The position numbers were made by a program, and so were the translations under genes. A stretch of 64,000 nucleotides of DNA from Pseudarthrobacter chlorophenolicus (GTDB taxonomy: Bacteria; Actinomycetota; Actinomycetes; Actinomycetales; Micrococcaceae), in assembly GCF_000962805.1 (NCBI RefSeq), contig NZ_JZTW01000008.1, positions 1 through 64,000 on the forward strand, read 5' to 3'. Positions 31,639 to 40,245 of the stretch are shown here, piece by piece (positions within the stretch are counted from its first letter, which is position 1; the number at the start of each line of letters is the position of its first letter). Below the pieces are notes generated by a model. The model saw only the letters and a program-made list of their open reading frames with translations, was not told the DNA's origin and ran no database searches.

Positions 31639-33204
31639 TCAGATGACCGGGAGGGCTGCGGCGCTGTCCGGGTTTTCGGCGGCCGGGGCAGCCGCGGGCT
31701 TGGCATCGGTGCCGGCACCGGTGACGTAGCGGAGGTGGACCCGCGGGCCGAGGATCGCGTAGACGCCGGCACTGGTGAGTCCGCCGGCGAGCCAGGAGAG
31801 GTCCCAGCCGCCCAAAGCCACGGCGATGGGGCCCTGCATGGCGGGGACCAGGCCGTACATGAACAGCCAGGTGGCGAAGATGCCTGCCAGGAGCGAGGTG
31901 ACGCCGGCCCAGTTGACGCCGGGGAGACGGCGGGTGCCGATGCCGTCGAAGAGCCGCTCGGCTCCGCCCGGCCAGCGCTTCTCCAGCCAGAAGTAGTGCA
32001 CCAGCATGACGCCGCCCCAGGCAGCCACCCAGGCCACCAGGCCGATCAGCCAGGCGTCCAGCACCTCGGCGAAGTTCTCCTGGAAGATGAAGAAGACCAC
32101 GGCGGCGAGGGAGAAGACGCCCACGAACAGGTTGAGTTTGCGGCGGCTGATGGTGATGTCCAGGGCCTGCGTGGCCACGGAGAACGTGTAGATGTTCAGG
32201 ATGTTGGTGGCGATGGGGCCGTGCAGCACCATCAGCAGGACCGGCAGTGCCAGGACGCCGAAGTTCTGGACGATCAGTTTTCCGGGGTCAACTTCGCCGC
32301 TGTTCGTGGCAAGGCTGGCGCCGAGGATCCCCAGCCAGACCACCGGGATGAACTGGCCCAGGACCGAGGCGAGGTAGACCTTTTTCTTGGGGACCGAGGT
32401 GCTCACGAAGCGGGAGTAGTCAGCGGCGTAGGTGAACCAGGTGATGCCCCAACCGATGCCGATGGCGGTCATCACGGCGCTCATGGCGGCGATGCGTTCG
32501 GAGCCTTCGAGGATGGCTCCTGCGGGGCCTGCGTAGCCCCAGTCGATTTTCATGCCGAACCAGGCGACGGCGGACATGACCGCCAGGATGATGATGGTGG
32601 GCGGCACCGTCCACTTTTCGAACGCGGCGATGGCTTTGTAGCCGAACCAGGCAATGGCAACCTGGGCAGCCATGATGGTGGTTGCCACGCCGATCTTCCA
32701 AGCGTAGTTGTGGGCTTCCGGGTCCACCCAGCCGAGCGTTCCGAAGAGGGCCATCACCAGGTCCAGGATGATCCAGGTGTTGACGGCACACCAGCCGATC
32801 ACCAGCAGCGCCTGGATGGCGGCCGGGAGGTAGTTTCCGCGCCGGCCGAAGGCTGCTCGGGCCAGGACCATGCCGGTGGCTCCGGTTTTCTGGCCCAGCA
32901 GTACGAAGCAGCCGAAGAGCAGCATGCCGATCAGGTTGCCGAGGACCAGGACGGTGACGGTGTCAGCGAAGCCGAGTCCCAGGTGGATCCCGAGCGCCCC
33001 GAGGACCCAGTTGATGGGTGCCAGGTTGGCGCCGGCCCAGATCCAGAACTGGCCGGACACCTTGCGGGTGCGGGCGGACTCGGGGATGGGCTGGAGCCAG
33101 GCTTCGTGGTCGGTGGTGGAGTGGTCTGTGGTGGAGTGGTCTGTGTGGCCGTTTGCGTCAGAAGCAGCGCGCCTTTGCGCTGAAGAAGAAAGCTTTTCTT
33201 GCAT
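31639..33204 (-). CDS. NCS1 family purine/cytosine/hydantoin-type permease
   Basis: A 521-residue nucleobase:cation symporter-1 family permease with about 12 membrane segments. Typical stretches are SGQFWIWAGANLAPINWVLGALG near residue 47, the TGATGMVLARAAFGRRGN loop and the mid-protein TYAADYSRFV. The family imports cytosine, purines, allantoin or hydantoins. The N-terminal 35 residues are a hydrophilic Ser/His/Thr-rich tail with a repeated HSTTD unit. GGAGG precedes the ATG. It is divergent from the PucR regulator, the likely controller. Confidence 0.92.
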   Translation of the reverse strand: MQEKLSSSAQRRAASDANGHTDHSTTDHSTTDHEAWLQPIPESARTRKVSGQFWIWAGANLAPINWVLGALGIHLGLGFADTVTVLVLGNLIGMLLFGCFVLLGQKTGATGMVLARAAFGRRGNYLPAAIQALLVIGWCAVNTWIILDLVMALFGTLGWVDPEAHNYAWKIGVATTIMAAQVAIAWFGYKAIAAFEKWTVPPTIIILAVMSAVAWFGMKIDWGYAGPAGAILEGSERIAAMSAVMTAIGIGWGITWFTYAADYSRFVSTSVPKKKVYLASVLGQFIPVVWLGILGASLATNSGEVDPGKLIVQNFGVLALPVLLMVLHGPIATNILNIYTFSVATQALDITISRRKLNLFVGVFSLAAVVFFIFQENFAEVLDAWLIGLVAWVAAWGGVMLVHYFWLEKRWPGGAERLFDGIGTRRLPGVNWAGVTSLLAGIFATWLFMYGLVPAMQGPIAVALGGWDLSWLAGGLTSAGVYAILGPRVHLRYVTGAGTDAKPAAAPAAENPDSAAALPVI

Positions 33205-33273
33205 GGGGGCCTCCGTGAGGTGGATTTCGTACTCACAAGGCTATGTGGCCCCAATCACAGTAAACAAGATACG

Positions 33274-35058
33274 ATGTGTCGAATAGATTCCCCTTCTACG
33301 TTACGGACTGTCGTGTCAGTGTCCCTTGGTGAAATACTCGCCCATCCAGCCCTCAGCGCAGCCGATCCTGTGGTCCATCCGCTGGGCACTGACACCTCCG
33401 CCCAGCCGGTCCGCTGGGTGCACTCGAGCGAAGTCCTGGACATCGCGCCGCTGCTGCGCGGCGGTGAGCTGCTGCTGTGCGGCGGCATCACCCTGGCCAC
33501 GGCCACTCCGGCCAGGCGCGGGGACTACGTCCGTGAGTTGGCCCAGCGCGGCATTGCGGCCCTGGCCATCGAGACCGGCGGAGTGCTTCCCGAAGTCCCC
33601 GCCGACATGCTGGAAACAGCAGCGGAATACGGGCTTCCGGTGGTGGAGCTGCGCAAGGTGGTGCCGTTCGTGGGCGTCATGCAGGCCATCAACTCCATCC
33701 TGGTCAGCGAGTCGGCGGGGCACCTGCACCAGGCGGACGCTGCCACCCGGGCCATGGCCGCCGAGCTGGCCCACGGCGCGTCCCTGGACAAGATCCTCGG
33801 CGTCCTGGCCGGCATCACCGGGTCCGCGGTTCGCCTGGTCTCCCCGTGGGGCGTTGACCTGGGCAGTGCCCTGCCCGAGGGTCTGGACGCAGCGGAGCGC
33901 GAGGCCGTGCACGACGCCGGCACAGACGGCGGAGTGACGGCCGGCGGCAGGGAGGGCGACAGGGAGGGCGACGGCGGGGGTGCAATGCGCGACGGCGGCG
34001 CGGACAGCGGCGCGGCAGGCGACGCCGGCGGGACCCACCACGGCACGGACCCGGCCGGGGCAGGCGAGGTCAGCGGGACGCCGGATCTCACGGACGCGCC
34101 CGCAGCTCCAGACACGCCCACCGGGACTGTCATGAGCGTAGACATTCCGGTGCGCGGCGTCCTGATGGGCAGGCTGGAGGTACTGGTGCCGCACGGCGGT
34201 GACACGGCGCTGGCGCAGGTGGCCGGGGAACGCGCCGTCGACATCCTTGGCCTCGCACTGCTGCAGCACACCCCGCCCGGCTTGCACGCGCAGGCCGGGG
34301 CCGAGCTCATGCGCGCGGTCCTGACGTCCGCCCCCGAATGGCGCCTTGAACAGCTGGCCCCGGGAGCAGGGTTTCCGCTTGATTCGCCGCTGGTGGTGGC
34401 CGCCGTCCACGCAGCCTCCCCGCAGGAACTGCGCGGGGCCATCGAGGCGTTCCTGGGCGCCGGCCGGATCCCCAGCGCCGCCTACCTGGACGATGCGGAA
34501 CTGGTGGTCATGGCCGGGCTCCCCTGCACCGACACACCACGGGTAAGGCGCGAGCTGCTTGCTTCGCTGCAGGGACTGGAAGGTAACCACGATGCAGTGA
34601 TTTCAGTGGGGCCGCTGGTTGACGGGGTGGCGGATGCCGCGTGGTCCCTGGCGGAGGCGCGGCGTGCCCTGGATGTGCGTCAGGTGCGGCGCCGGAACGC
34701 CTCACCGCGAAGGCGGCCGCCCGCCCACGGCCTGGTGGTGCTCGACGCCGACGACGCCGCTGTGGAGAGCCTGGCACTGACGGGCCTGCCGGCGTCAGCC
34801 CGGGAGGCCTTCGTCAACCACCAGCTGCGTGCTGTCCTGCAGCATGATGCACAGCGGCAGTCCCAACTGATGGAAACGCTGCAGGTGTGGCTCGATTCGG
34901 GCTGCAACACGGCCCAGTCGGCCCGGGAACTGCACCTTGAGCGGCAGTCGATGCACCACCGGCTGCAGCGCATCTTCGATCTGTGCGGCGGCGATCCCCG
35001 CGGGACCGGCAGGCTGGCGGCGCTGCACCTGGCGGTACGGATGGCCGGCCTGCCCTGA
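33274..35058 (+). CDS. PucR family transcriptional regulator with low-complexity insert
   Basis: A 594-residue regulator. The N-terminal PucR domain begins SLGEILAHPALSAADPVV, and the C-terminal helix-turn-helix is NTAQSARELHLERQSMHHRLQRI. Between them (about residues 213-286) lies an insertion very rich in Gly, Asp, Ala and Thr that includes a 12-bp tandem repeat. PucR proteins control purine and related nitrogen catabolism, and here the divergent NCS1 permease and amidohydrolase are likely targets. Start uncertain: ATG 33274 has no good ribosome site and GTG 33313 is an alternative. Confidence 0.88.
   Translation: MCRIDSPSTLRTVVSVSLGEILAHPALSAADPVVHPLGTDTSAQPVRWVHSSEVLDIAPLLRGGELLLCGGITLATATPARRGDYVRELAQRGIAALAIETGGVLPEVPADMLETAAEYGLPVVELRKVVPFVGVMQAINSILVSESAGHLHQADAATRAMAAELAHGASLDKILGVLAGITGSAVRLVSPWGVDLGSALPEGLDAAEREAVHDAGTDGGVTAGGREGDREGDGGGAMRDGGADSGAAGDAGGTHHGTDPAGAGEVSGTPDLTDAPAAPDTPTGTVMSVDIPVRGVLMGRLEVLVPHGGDTALAQVAGERAVDILGLALLQHTPPGLHAQAGAELMRAVLTSAPEWRLEQLAPGAGFPLDSPLVVAAVHAASPQELRGAIEAFLGAGRIPSAAYLDDAELVVMAGLPCTDTPRVRRELLASLQGLEGNHDAVISVGPLVDGVADAAWSLAEARRALDVRQVRRRNASPRRRPPAHGLVVLDADDAAVESLALTGLPASAREAFVNHQLRAVLQHDAQRQSQLMETLQVWLDSGCNTAQSARELHLERQSMHHRLQRIFDLCGGDPRGTGRLAALHLAVRMAGLP
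33949..33972 (+). repeat. 12-bp in-frame tandem repeat in the PucR insert
   Basis: AGGGAGGGCGAC occurs twice in tandem and encodes REGD REGD. It lies within the Gly/Asp-rich insertion and points to repeat expansion as its origin. Confidence 0.85.
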
Positions 35059-35090
35059 CCCGCCTGCCATGGGGAAACGGACGAAGCCGC

Positions 35091-36032
35091 TCAGAGGAGC
35101 TCGCCGAAAACGAGCTGGCCCACGCGCGCCACCACAGCATTGTTGTTCACAGCATCCGGGCGGCTGGTCCTTGTCATCACTGCGAGTGTCAGCGGAGGGC
35201 CATCTTCCGGCCACACCACCCCGGCATCGTTGACCACCCCGTAGCTGCCGGCACCGGTCTTATCGGCGAGTTCGGCTCCGGGCGGCACCGCTGCCCGCAG
35301 CCGCTCACCGGAGGTGGCATTGCGCAGCATCCACCCTCTAAGGCGGGCCTGCCCCAGAGTGCCCAGTGCATCGCCGAGCAAGAGCGCTTCGTACAGCGTG
35401 TGGATGTCGCTGGGCGTGCTGGTGTCCCGGACGTCGCCGGGCAGCGCTTCATTGAGCTCCGGTTCCCACCGGTCGAGGCGGGTGGACAGGGCACCGAGCG
35501 ACCGGGCATAGGTACCAATTTCCGGCGGGCCCCCGATGAGTTCAAGCAGGAGGTTGCCGGCGGTGTTGTCACTGAAGCGCAGGGCAGCATCGGCAAGCTC
35601 TTCCACACTCATGTTCCGGTCCTTGTCGGCAGCGCAGATGACGGAGTCTCGCACGATCTGGTTCTTACGGAAGGAGATCCGGTGCTGCCAGAACCCGTCG
35701 TCGTACGCGTGGTCGCGGAGCAGCCGGGCCACGGCCAGGGTCTTGAACAGGGAGCACATCGGAAAGATGTCTCCACCTCTGTAGGCATAGGCGGGACGCT
35801 GGCCCAGCCGGCCCGCCGCGACGCCGATGGTGAGGCCATGGGCTGACTCGAGGCCGCTGATCGCCGTGTCGAGGCGCCGGCCGGCGTCGCCCGGACCGGA
35901 TGCCGCGGAGGCCGGGCCCGCCGCACTTGCTACGGCGGCCGCCAGCACTCCTCCTGCACCGAACATCAGGGCCCTGCGACGGGTCGGCTGGTTTGACGCT
36001 TCCGGGAGCTGGAATGTGTGAAGTCGATTCAT
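35091..36032 (-). CDS. bla: Class A beta-lactamase
   Basis: A 313-residue serine beta-lactamase with every class A motif: Ser94-x-x-Lys97 (MCSLFK), Ser154-Asp155-Asn156, the omega-loop Glu190-x-x-x-Asn194 (EPELN) and Lys258-Thr-Gly. The N-terminus is a twin-arginine signal (TRRRALMFGAGGVLAAAVASAAG), so export by Tat is likely. It should hydrolyse penicillins or cephalosporins; the spectrum cannot be read from sequence. It is divergent from a LysR-type regulator with a T-N11-A box between them. Confidence 0.93.
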   Translation of the reverse strand: MNRLHTFQLPEASNQPTRRRALMFGAGGVLAAAVASAAGPASAASGPGDAGRRLDTAISGLESAHGLTIGVAAGRLGQRPAYAYRGGDIFPMCSLFKTLAVARLLRDHAYDDGFWQHRISFRKNQIVRDSVICAADKDRNMSVEELADAALRFSDNTAGNLLLELIGGPPEIGTYARSLGALSTRLDRWEPELNEALPGDVRDTSTPSDIHTLYEALLLGDALGTLGQARLRGWMLRNATSGERLRAAVPPGAELADKTGAGSYGVVNDAGVVWPEDGPPLTLAVMTRTSRPDAVNNNAVVARVGQLVFGELL

Positions 36033-36053
36033 GCGGCCAGTCTGGGCGGAATT

Positions 36054-36068
36054 TTTGGTTCGCTCAAA
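36054..36068. promoter_or_regulatory. LysR-type T-N11-A box between bla and the LysR gene
   Basis: TTTGGTTCGCTCAAA is a dyad with TTTG/CAAA arms and the T-N11-A spacing typical of LysR-family sites. It sits in the short divergent region, which suggests AmpR-like control of bla. Confidence 0.55.
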
Positions 36069-36111
36069 GACAGAAATAGCAGGATTTATGCGTCAGCGGC
36101 ATGATTGGTGG

Positions 36112-36996
36112 ATGGACCTCCTCAGCGGTGCGCGTGCGTTCGTTGCTGTTGCCCGCCGGCAAAGCTTCTCGGAAGCGGCCCGGGATGAACAGACCACGCA
36201 GCCCGTCGTCAGCCGCCGTGTTGCCGGTTTGGAGGCGCAACTCGGCGGGGCGCTCCTCGAGCGGAGCACCCGCCGCGTGCGGTTAACAGCCCTGGGCACG
36301 GCGCTCCTGGAGCACGTACAGGCCTTGCTGGGCGCCGAACGCTCGCTGCTCGACGCTGCGGCATCCCACCATCGCGGCACTGTCCGGCTGCTGGTGCCCT
36401 GCGACCTCGATCCTGCGCGGTGGGCGGCCCTAAGGGTGCGGGCACTCGGGGCGGGCGCCGACCTCGAAATAGAGGAAGCCGGCCGGGAGCGGCGTACCCT
36501 GCGGTTTCGGCTCGGGGAAGCCGATGCCGCCGTCCTTCCGGTCGAAACCGCGCGGGCTGACTGGGTGGTGCCGCTTGGCCTCGCGCAGGTTACGGACCGG
36601 CGCAGGCCGCTCTCACTCGGGGCCTTGCGTCCCACCCGCGCCCAGGGGCCGAAAGCGGCTTCCAACCTCTTGGTGTTGGCCGAGGATGCCTCCGGCCAAC
36701 TGCTGTCAGTGCTCCGGACATCCGCCGCGGAATGTGGCTTGGCAGCCAATCAGGTGGCCGAGTCTCAGAACCTCGTCAGCGCACTCGCGGGAGCCATCGC
36801 GGGCGATGACTGGATCCTGTGCACCCGGAAGCAGGCTTCCGCGTGGGGCCTGCAATGGTTTGAAGTCCGGGAGCTACCGGTGGCACGTGCCTACCGGCTT
36901 GAATTGCGCACGCCGGACGGGCGGCGGCTCTTTGACGCATCCCTTCGGCGGGACATCGCCGCGGCTCTCGGCGCCGTTCCAGGGGTGCAACCTTGA
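36112..36996 (+). CDS. LysR family transcriptional regulator (putative beta-lactamase regulator)
   Basis: A 294-residue LysR-type protein. The helix-turn-helix is MDLLSGARAFVAVARRQSFSEAARD with TTQPVVSRRVAGLEAQLGGALLERSTRR. The C-terminal part is a diverged effector domain. ATG 36112 gives the canonical LysR start; ATG 36088 would add eight residues. Being divergent to bla, with a T-N11-A box between, it is probably an AmpR-like activator. The next gene starts inside its stop. Confidence 0.85.
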   Translation: MDLLSGARAFVAVARRQSFSEAARDEQTTQPVVSRRVAGLEAQLGGALLERSTRRVRLTALGTALLEHVQALLGAERSLLDAAASHHRGTVRLLVPCDLDPARWAALRVRALGAGADLEIEEAGRERRTLRFRLGEADAAVLPVETARADWVVPLGLAQVTDRRRPLSLGALRPTRAQGPKAASNLLVLAEDASGQLLSVLRTSAAECGLAANQVAESQNLVSALAGAIAGDDWILCTRKQASAWGLQWFEVRELPVARAYRLELRTPDGRRLFDASLRRDIAAALGAVPGVQP

Positions 36997-37907
36997 GCGA
37001 GGCCGCCTTCGACGCCGGCGCGGGCGCAAGTGCCCTGCGCCAGGCAGCGGAGGTACTTGAGTCCGCGGGCCTTTCGGGGTCCATACTGGTGCGCCATCTC
37101 GGCACCGGACACGAGCTGGCGCTGGATGCCGACCGGCCCTATCCCCTGGCGTCCGTGGCCAAGTTGCCGCTCGCGGCCGCTGCCCTGGACACCGCCCACA
37201 ACGGCGGGTTCGACCTCAGCATGCCGGTGCATATTGACGGGACAAGCCGTTCCCTGGGCGGCCCCGGCATTGCCCGCTTCACCCACCCGGCGACGATTGC
37301 AGTGGGGGACCTTATCCGGCTCGCCATCGAAATCAGCGACAACACCGCCGCTGACGCAGTCTTCCGCATCGTGTCCCCCGGCGACGTCACGGACTGGCTC
37401 CGAAACCTCGGCACCAGCGGCATCGTTCTCCGCCACCCCATCGGCGAACTCTACGCCTCGCTCGCCACGCAGGCTGCGGTCCGCGACGCCGCCACCGTCC
37501 ACTCACTCGTTGTCCAGGCTGACCAGCAGGGGCATCCATCCCCGTTGCCCCAACTCGACGTCGAGCGCGCCAACGCCGGCACCGCGCGCAGCCTTGCCGA
37601 CCTCCTGCAAAAAATCTGGGACGGAACCGTCTCCCCGGCGGTGGCGGCACCCCTGCGTGAAATGCTTGCCGCCAACGTCTTCCGGCATCGCCTCGCGCCG
37701 GATTTTTCGGCCGATACGTCAACCTGGTATTCGAAAACGGGTTCCTTCGTCCACCTCCGGCACGAGGCTGGGGTGGTGGAACACACGGGGGGACCGGCCC
37801 TGGCCGTCGTGGCCCTGACACGCAGCCGTGTGCCTGCGGCCGTCCAGCCTTCGGCGGAACAGGCAATGGGTCACGCCGCCCGCATCCTGCACGATGAACT
37901 CCTCTAG
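36993..37907 (+). CDS. Cytoplasmic beta-lactamase-like serine hydrolase
   Basis: A 304-residue protein with the Ser54-x-x-Lys57 (LASVAKL), Ser115-Asp116-Asn117 and Lys248-Thr-Gly motifs of the beta-lactamase/penicillin-binding fold. It lacks the class A omega-loop Glu-x-x-x-Asn and any signal peptide. It is therefore unlikely to be a secreted resistance enzyme; a peptidase or esterase-like role, or ligand sensing for the LysR protein, is possible. TTG 36993 overlaps the LysR stop (TTGA), so the two are coupled. Confidence 0.8.
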   Translation: MSEAAFDAGAGASALRQAAEVLESAGLSGSILVRHLGTGHELALDADRPYPLASVAKLPLAAAALDTAHNGGFDLSMPVHIDGTSRSLGGPGIARFTHPATIAVGDLIRLAIEISDNTAADAVFRIVSPGDVTDWLRNLGTSGIVLRHPIGELYASLATQAAVRDAATVHSLVVQADQQGHPSPLPQLDVERANAGTARSLADLLQKIWDGTVSPAVAAPLREMLAANVFRHRLAPDFSADTSTWYSKTGSFVHLRHEAGVVEHTGGPALAVVALTRSRVPAAVQPSAEQAMGHAARILHDELL

Positions 37908-37934
37908 CAGCACAGACCGACGCGCCGGAGCACT

Positions 37935-38804
37935 TTACCGGGGGCTGCGCCCGCCCAGCCGGGTGGTGACCTGGGCGGCCGCGGCCATGCAGGCTTCGCC
38001 GAGGTCTTCCAGCCGTTCGCGTGACACGCGGAACCGCGGGGCGGGGATCAGCACGACGGCGGTGACGTCGCCCCGGTGGTCGTAGGCGGGTGCGGCGACG
38101 CCCACTTCGTCCATGGAGGATTCGCCGTAGTTTCCGGCCCACCCGCGCCCCGCAACCTCTTTGAGCCGGTCCTCGTAAGCCGCCAGTCCGGCGTCGTCCA
38201 TTCCCGGAAAGGTAACGGCGCCGCTCCGCAGCAGTTCGCGGACCCGCTCGGCGGGCTGGTGGGCGAGGAAGACCTGGACCGAGGCACTCATGGCGTCCCG
38301 GTAGCGGGCGCCGAGGGGTGTGGTGTGTTTGATCTGGTGGGGGCTGGCGATCTGCTCCACGCAGATTGCCTCGTCGCCGTTCCACAGCATGAGGGCGCTG
38401 GTCTCCCCCGTCTGCTCGGTGAGCCTGCGCAGCACGGGGTACGCCACGCGGCGTTCGTCCATTTCCGCAAGCAGCGGCCCGGCTACGGCGATCAGCCCCA
38501 GGCCAAGACGGAACCGCCGCGTTTCGGGGTCCCGTTCCACCAGGCCTTCCTGTTCCAGGGTGGCCAGGATCCGTGAAACGGAACTCTTGTGCATGCCCAC
38601 ACGGCCGGCGATTTCGGTGACTCCCAGCAGGGGTTCCTCGGCGCTGAAGGTGCGCAGCACGGCGATGGCGTTGACGACGACGGAAGCACCTTTGGCGTCC
38701 GCCGCGCCACTGGCGCCGGTACCGGCGGCGCCGTTGTCACCTGCGGCGTCGTTGTCTGCGGCGTCTTTTTGGCTGGTCTTTGCTGGAGTCATGGTGGACA
38801 CCAT
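37935..38804 (-). CDS. IclR family transcriptional regulator
   Basis: A 289-residue IclR protein. An Ala/Gly/Asp-rich leader of about 40 residues precedes the winged helix (LLGVTEIAGRVGMHKSSVSRILATLEQEGLVERD) and the IclR effector domain (YPVLRRLTEQTGETSALMLWNG; EVGVAAPAYDHRGDVTAVVLIP). It follows creatinase on the same strand and is the likely regulator of the MFS-creatinase pair. Starts at 38804, 38801 (GTG) and 38792 are all possible. Confidence 0.92.
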   Translation of the reverse strand: MVSTMTPAKTSQKDAADNDAAGDNGAAGTGASGAADAKGASVVVNAIAVLRTFSAEEPLLGVTEIAGRVGMHKSSVSRILATLEQEGLVERDPETRRFRLGLGLIAVAGPLLAEMDERRVAYPVLRRLTEQTGETSALMLWNGDEAICVEQIASPHQIKHTTPLGARYRDAMSASVQVFLAHQPAERVRELLRSGAVTFPGMDDAGLAAYEDRLKEVAGRGWAGNYGESSMDEVGVAAPAYDHRGDVTAVVLIPAPRFRVSRERLEDLGEACMAAAAQVTTRLGGRSPR

Positions 38805-38865
38805 CTTTCCCTAAACGGCGGAAGCGGCGCCACGTGTGCGTGACGCCGCTTCCAGTGCTGGACGG

Positions 38866-40122
38866 TTAGGCCTCGATGATGTTCTTCTCCGGGCCGAACG
38901 GGAACTTGGTGATGTTCTCCACCGAGCTGTCCTCACCAATGACCAGGATGTCGTGCTCACGGTAGCCGCCGGCGCCCGGCTGGCCGTCGGCCACGGTAAT
39001 CATGGGCTCCATGGAGACCACCATGCCGGGCTCCAGGACGGTGTCGATGTCCTCGCGCAGCTCAAGCCCGGCTTCGCGGCCGTAGTAGTGGCTGAGGACG
39101 CCGAAGGAGTGGCCGTAGCCGAAGGTGCGGTTGGCCAGCAGCCCGTGGCTGATGTAGATCTCGTTCAGTTCCGCGGCGATGTCCTTGCAGACGGCGCCGG
39201 GCTTGATGAGTTCCAGGCCGCGCTTGTGCACCTCCACGTTGATGTTCCACAGTTCCAGGGATCGCTCATCCGGCTGGCCCAGGAAGAGGGTGCGCTCCAG
39301 GGCGGTGTAGTAGCCGGAGGTCATGGGGAAGCAGTTGAGCGAGAGGATGTCGCCCTGCTGCAGCTTGCGGGTGGTGGCCCAGTTGTGGGCGCCGTCCGTG
39401 TTGATGCCGGACTGGAACCACACCCAGGTGTCGCGGACTTCGCGGTCCGGGAAGGTCTTGGCGATCTCGTGCACCATGGCCTCGGTTCCGATCAGCGCCA
39501 CCTCGTATTCGGAGATACCTTCGCGGATGGCGTTGCGGATGGCTTCGCCGCCCAGGTCGCCGATGCGGGCACCGTGCTTGATGACCTCGATCTCCTCGGC
39601 GGACTTGATCATTCGCTGGCGCATGGCGTCCTGCGAGACGTCCAGGAGCTGTGCGCCGGGGAACGCGGCGGCGATCTTCTCGCGGGTCAGGCCGGGGAGG
39701 AAGTCATCCTCGACGCCGAGGCGGGTTGCCTTGACGCCGCGCTGGCGCAGGGCTTCCTGGAGTCCGAAGTAGAAGTTGTCGCGGCGCCAGTCGGTGTAGA
39801 CGATGTTCTCGCCGTAGGAGGTGCGCCACGGCATGCCGGCATCGATGTTCGCGGTGATGGTGACCGAGTCGTCGGCGGTGACCACCAGGGCGTAGTTGCG
39901 GCCGAAAGTGGTGAACAGGAAATCGGAGTAGTACTTGATGCCGTGGTAGCTGGTCAGGATGACCGCGTCCAGGCTCTTTGCTGCCATGATCTGGCGGAGG
40001 CCGCCCAGGCGGCGTTCGAACTCGGCGTCGGAGAACGTGAGCTTGCCCTTGGCACCGTTGTGGAGGACCTTGAGGCGCTCGAGTTCGGCGATGGACGAGG
40101 CGTTATCGGCGGTGATAGTCAC
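38866..40122 (-). CDS. Creatinase (creatine amidinohydrolase)
   Basis: A 418-residue pita-bread enzyme of the M24 fold hydrolysing creatine to sarcosine and urea (EC 3.5.3.3). Sequence patterns match bacterial creatinases along the whole length: YHGIKYYSDFLF, NIVYTDWRRDN, RMIKSAEE, the active-site loop WFQSGINTDGAHN with His246 (equivalent to the catalytic His of the Pseudomonas enzyme), LSLNCFPM, FGYGHSFGVLSHYYGREAG and MEPMITV. Metal ligands of aminopeptidase-P relatives are absent, as expected. GTG 40122 follows GAAAGG. The MFS gene upstream and IclR gene downstream complete the module. Confidence 0.93.
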   Translation of the reverse strand: MTITADNASSIAELERLKVLHNGAKGKLTFSDAEFERRLGGLRQIMAAKSLDAVILTSYHGIKYYSDFLFTTFGRNYALVVTADDSVTITANIDAGMPWRTSYGENIVYTDWRRDNFYFGLQEALRQRGVKATRLGVEDDFLPGLTREKIAAAFPGAQLLDVSQDAMRQRMIKSAEEIEVIKHGARIGDLGGEAIRNAIREGISEYEVALIGTEAMVHEIAKTFPDREVRDTWVWFQSGINTDGAHNWATTRKLQQGDILSLNCFPMTSGYYTALERTLFLGQPDERSLELWNINVEVHKRGLELIKPGAVCKDIAAELNEIYISHGLLANRTFGYGHSFGVLSHYYGREAGLELREDIDTVLEPGMVVSMEPMITVADGQPGAGGYREHDILVIGEDSSVENITKFPFGPEKNIIEA

Positions 40123-40245
40123 TGTTGTGCCTTTCGTTAATGCTTCTGGATTGTCCAGTGCAGTTGATGTGGTGTGGATCGGAAGGGTGGTCAGGGGGCC
40201 TTGCGGCGGGCCGGGAGTGCCTGTGAGCCAGGCAATGCCGGCGGA

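Noticed and set aside
31327..33183. Long plus-strand open frame (618 codons) opposite the NCS1 permease
   Set aside because: Its translation is rich in Gly, Asp, His and Val with no domain, and it is the exact antisense of a well-supported permease. GC-rich codon bias makes antisense frames stay open.
33940..33975. Tandem repeats in the PucR gene as a CRISPR or VNTR array
   Set aside because: Only two direct 12-bp units without spacers, in frame in a coding region; a simple duplication.
36993..37907. Second beta-lactamase-like gene as a resistance enzyme
   Set aside because: No signal peptide and no omega-loop Glu-x-x-x-Asn; hydrolysis of periplasmic beta-lactams is unlikely.
38866..40122. 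Creatinase gene as a generic Xaa-Pro aminopeptidase
   Set aside because: The metal ligands of M24 aminopeptidases are missing, and the GINTDGAHN and FGYGHSFG segments match creatinases throughout.
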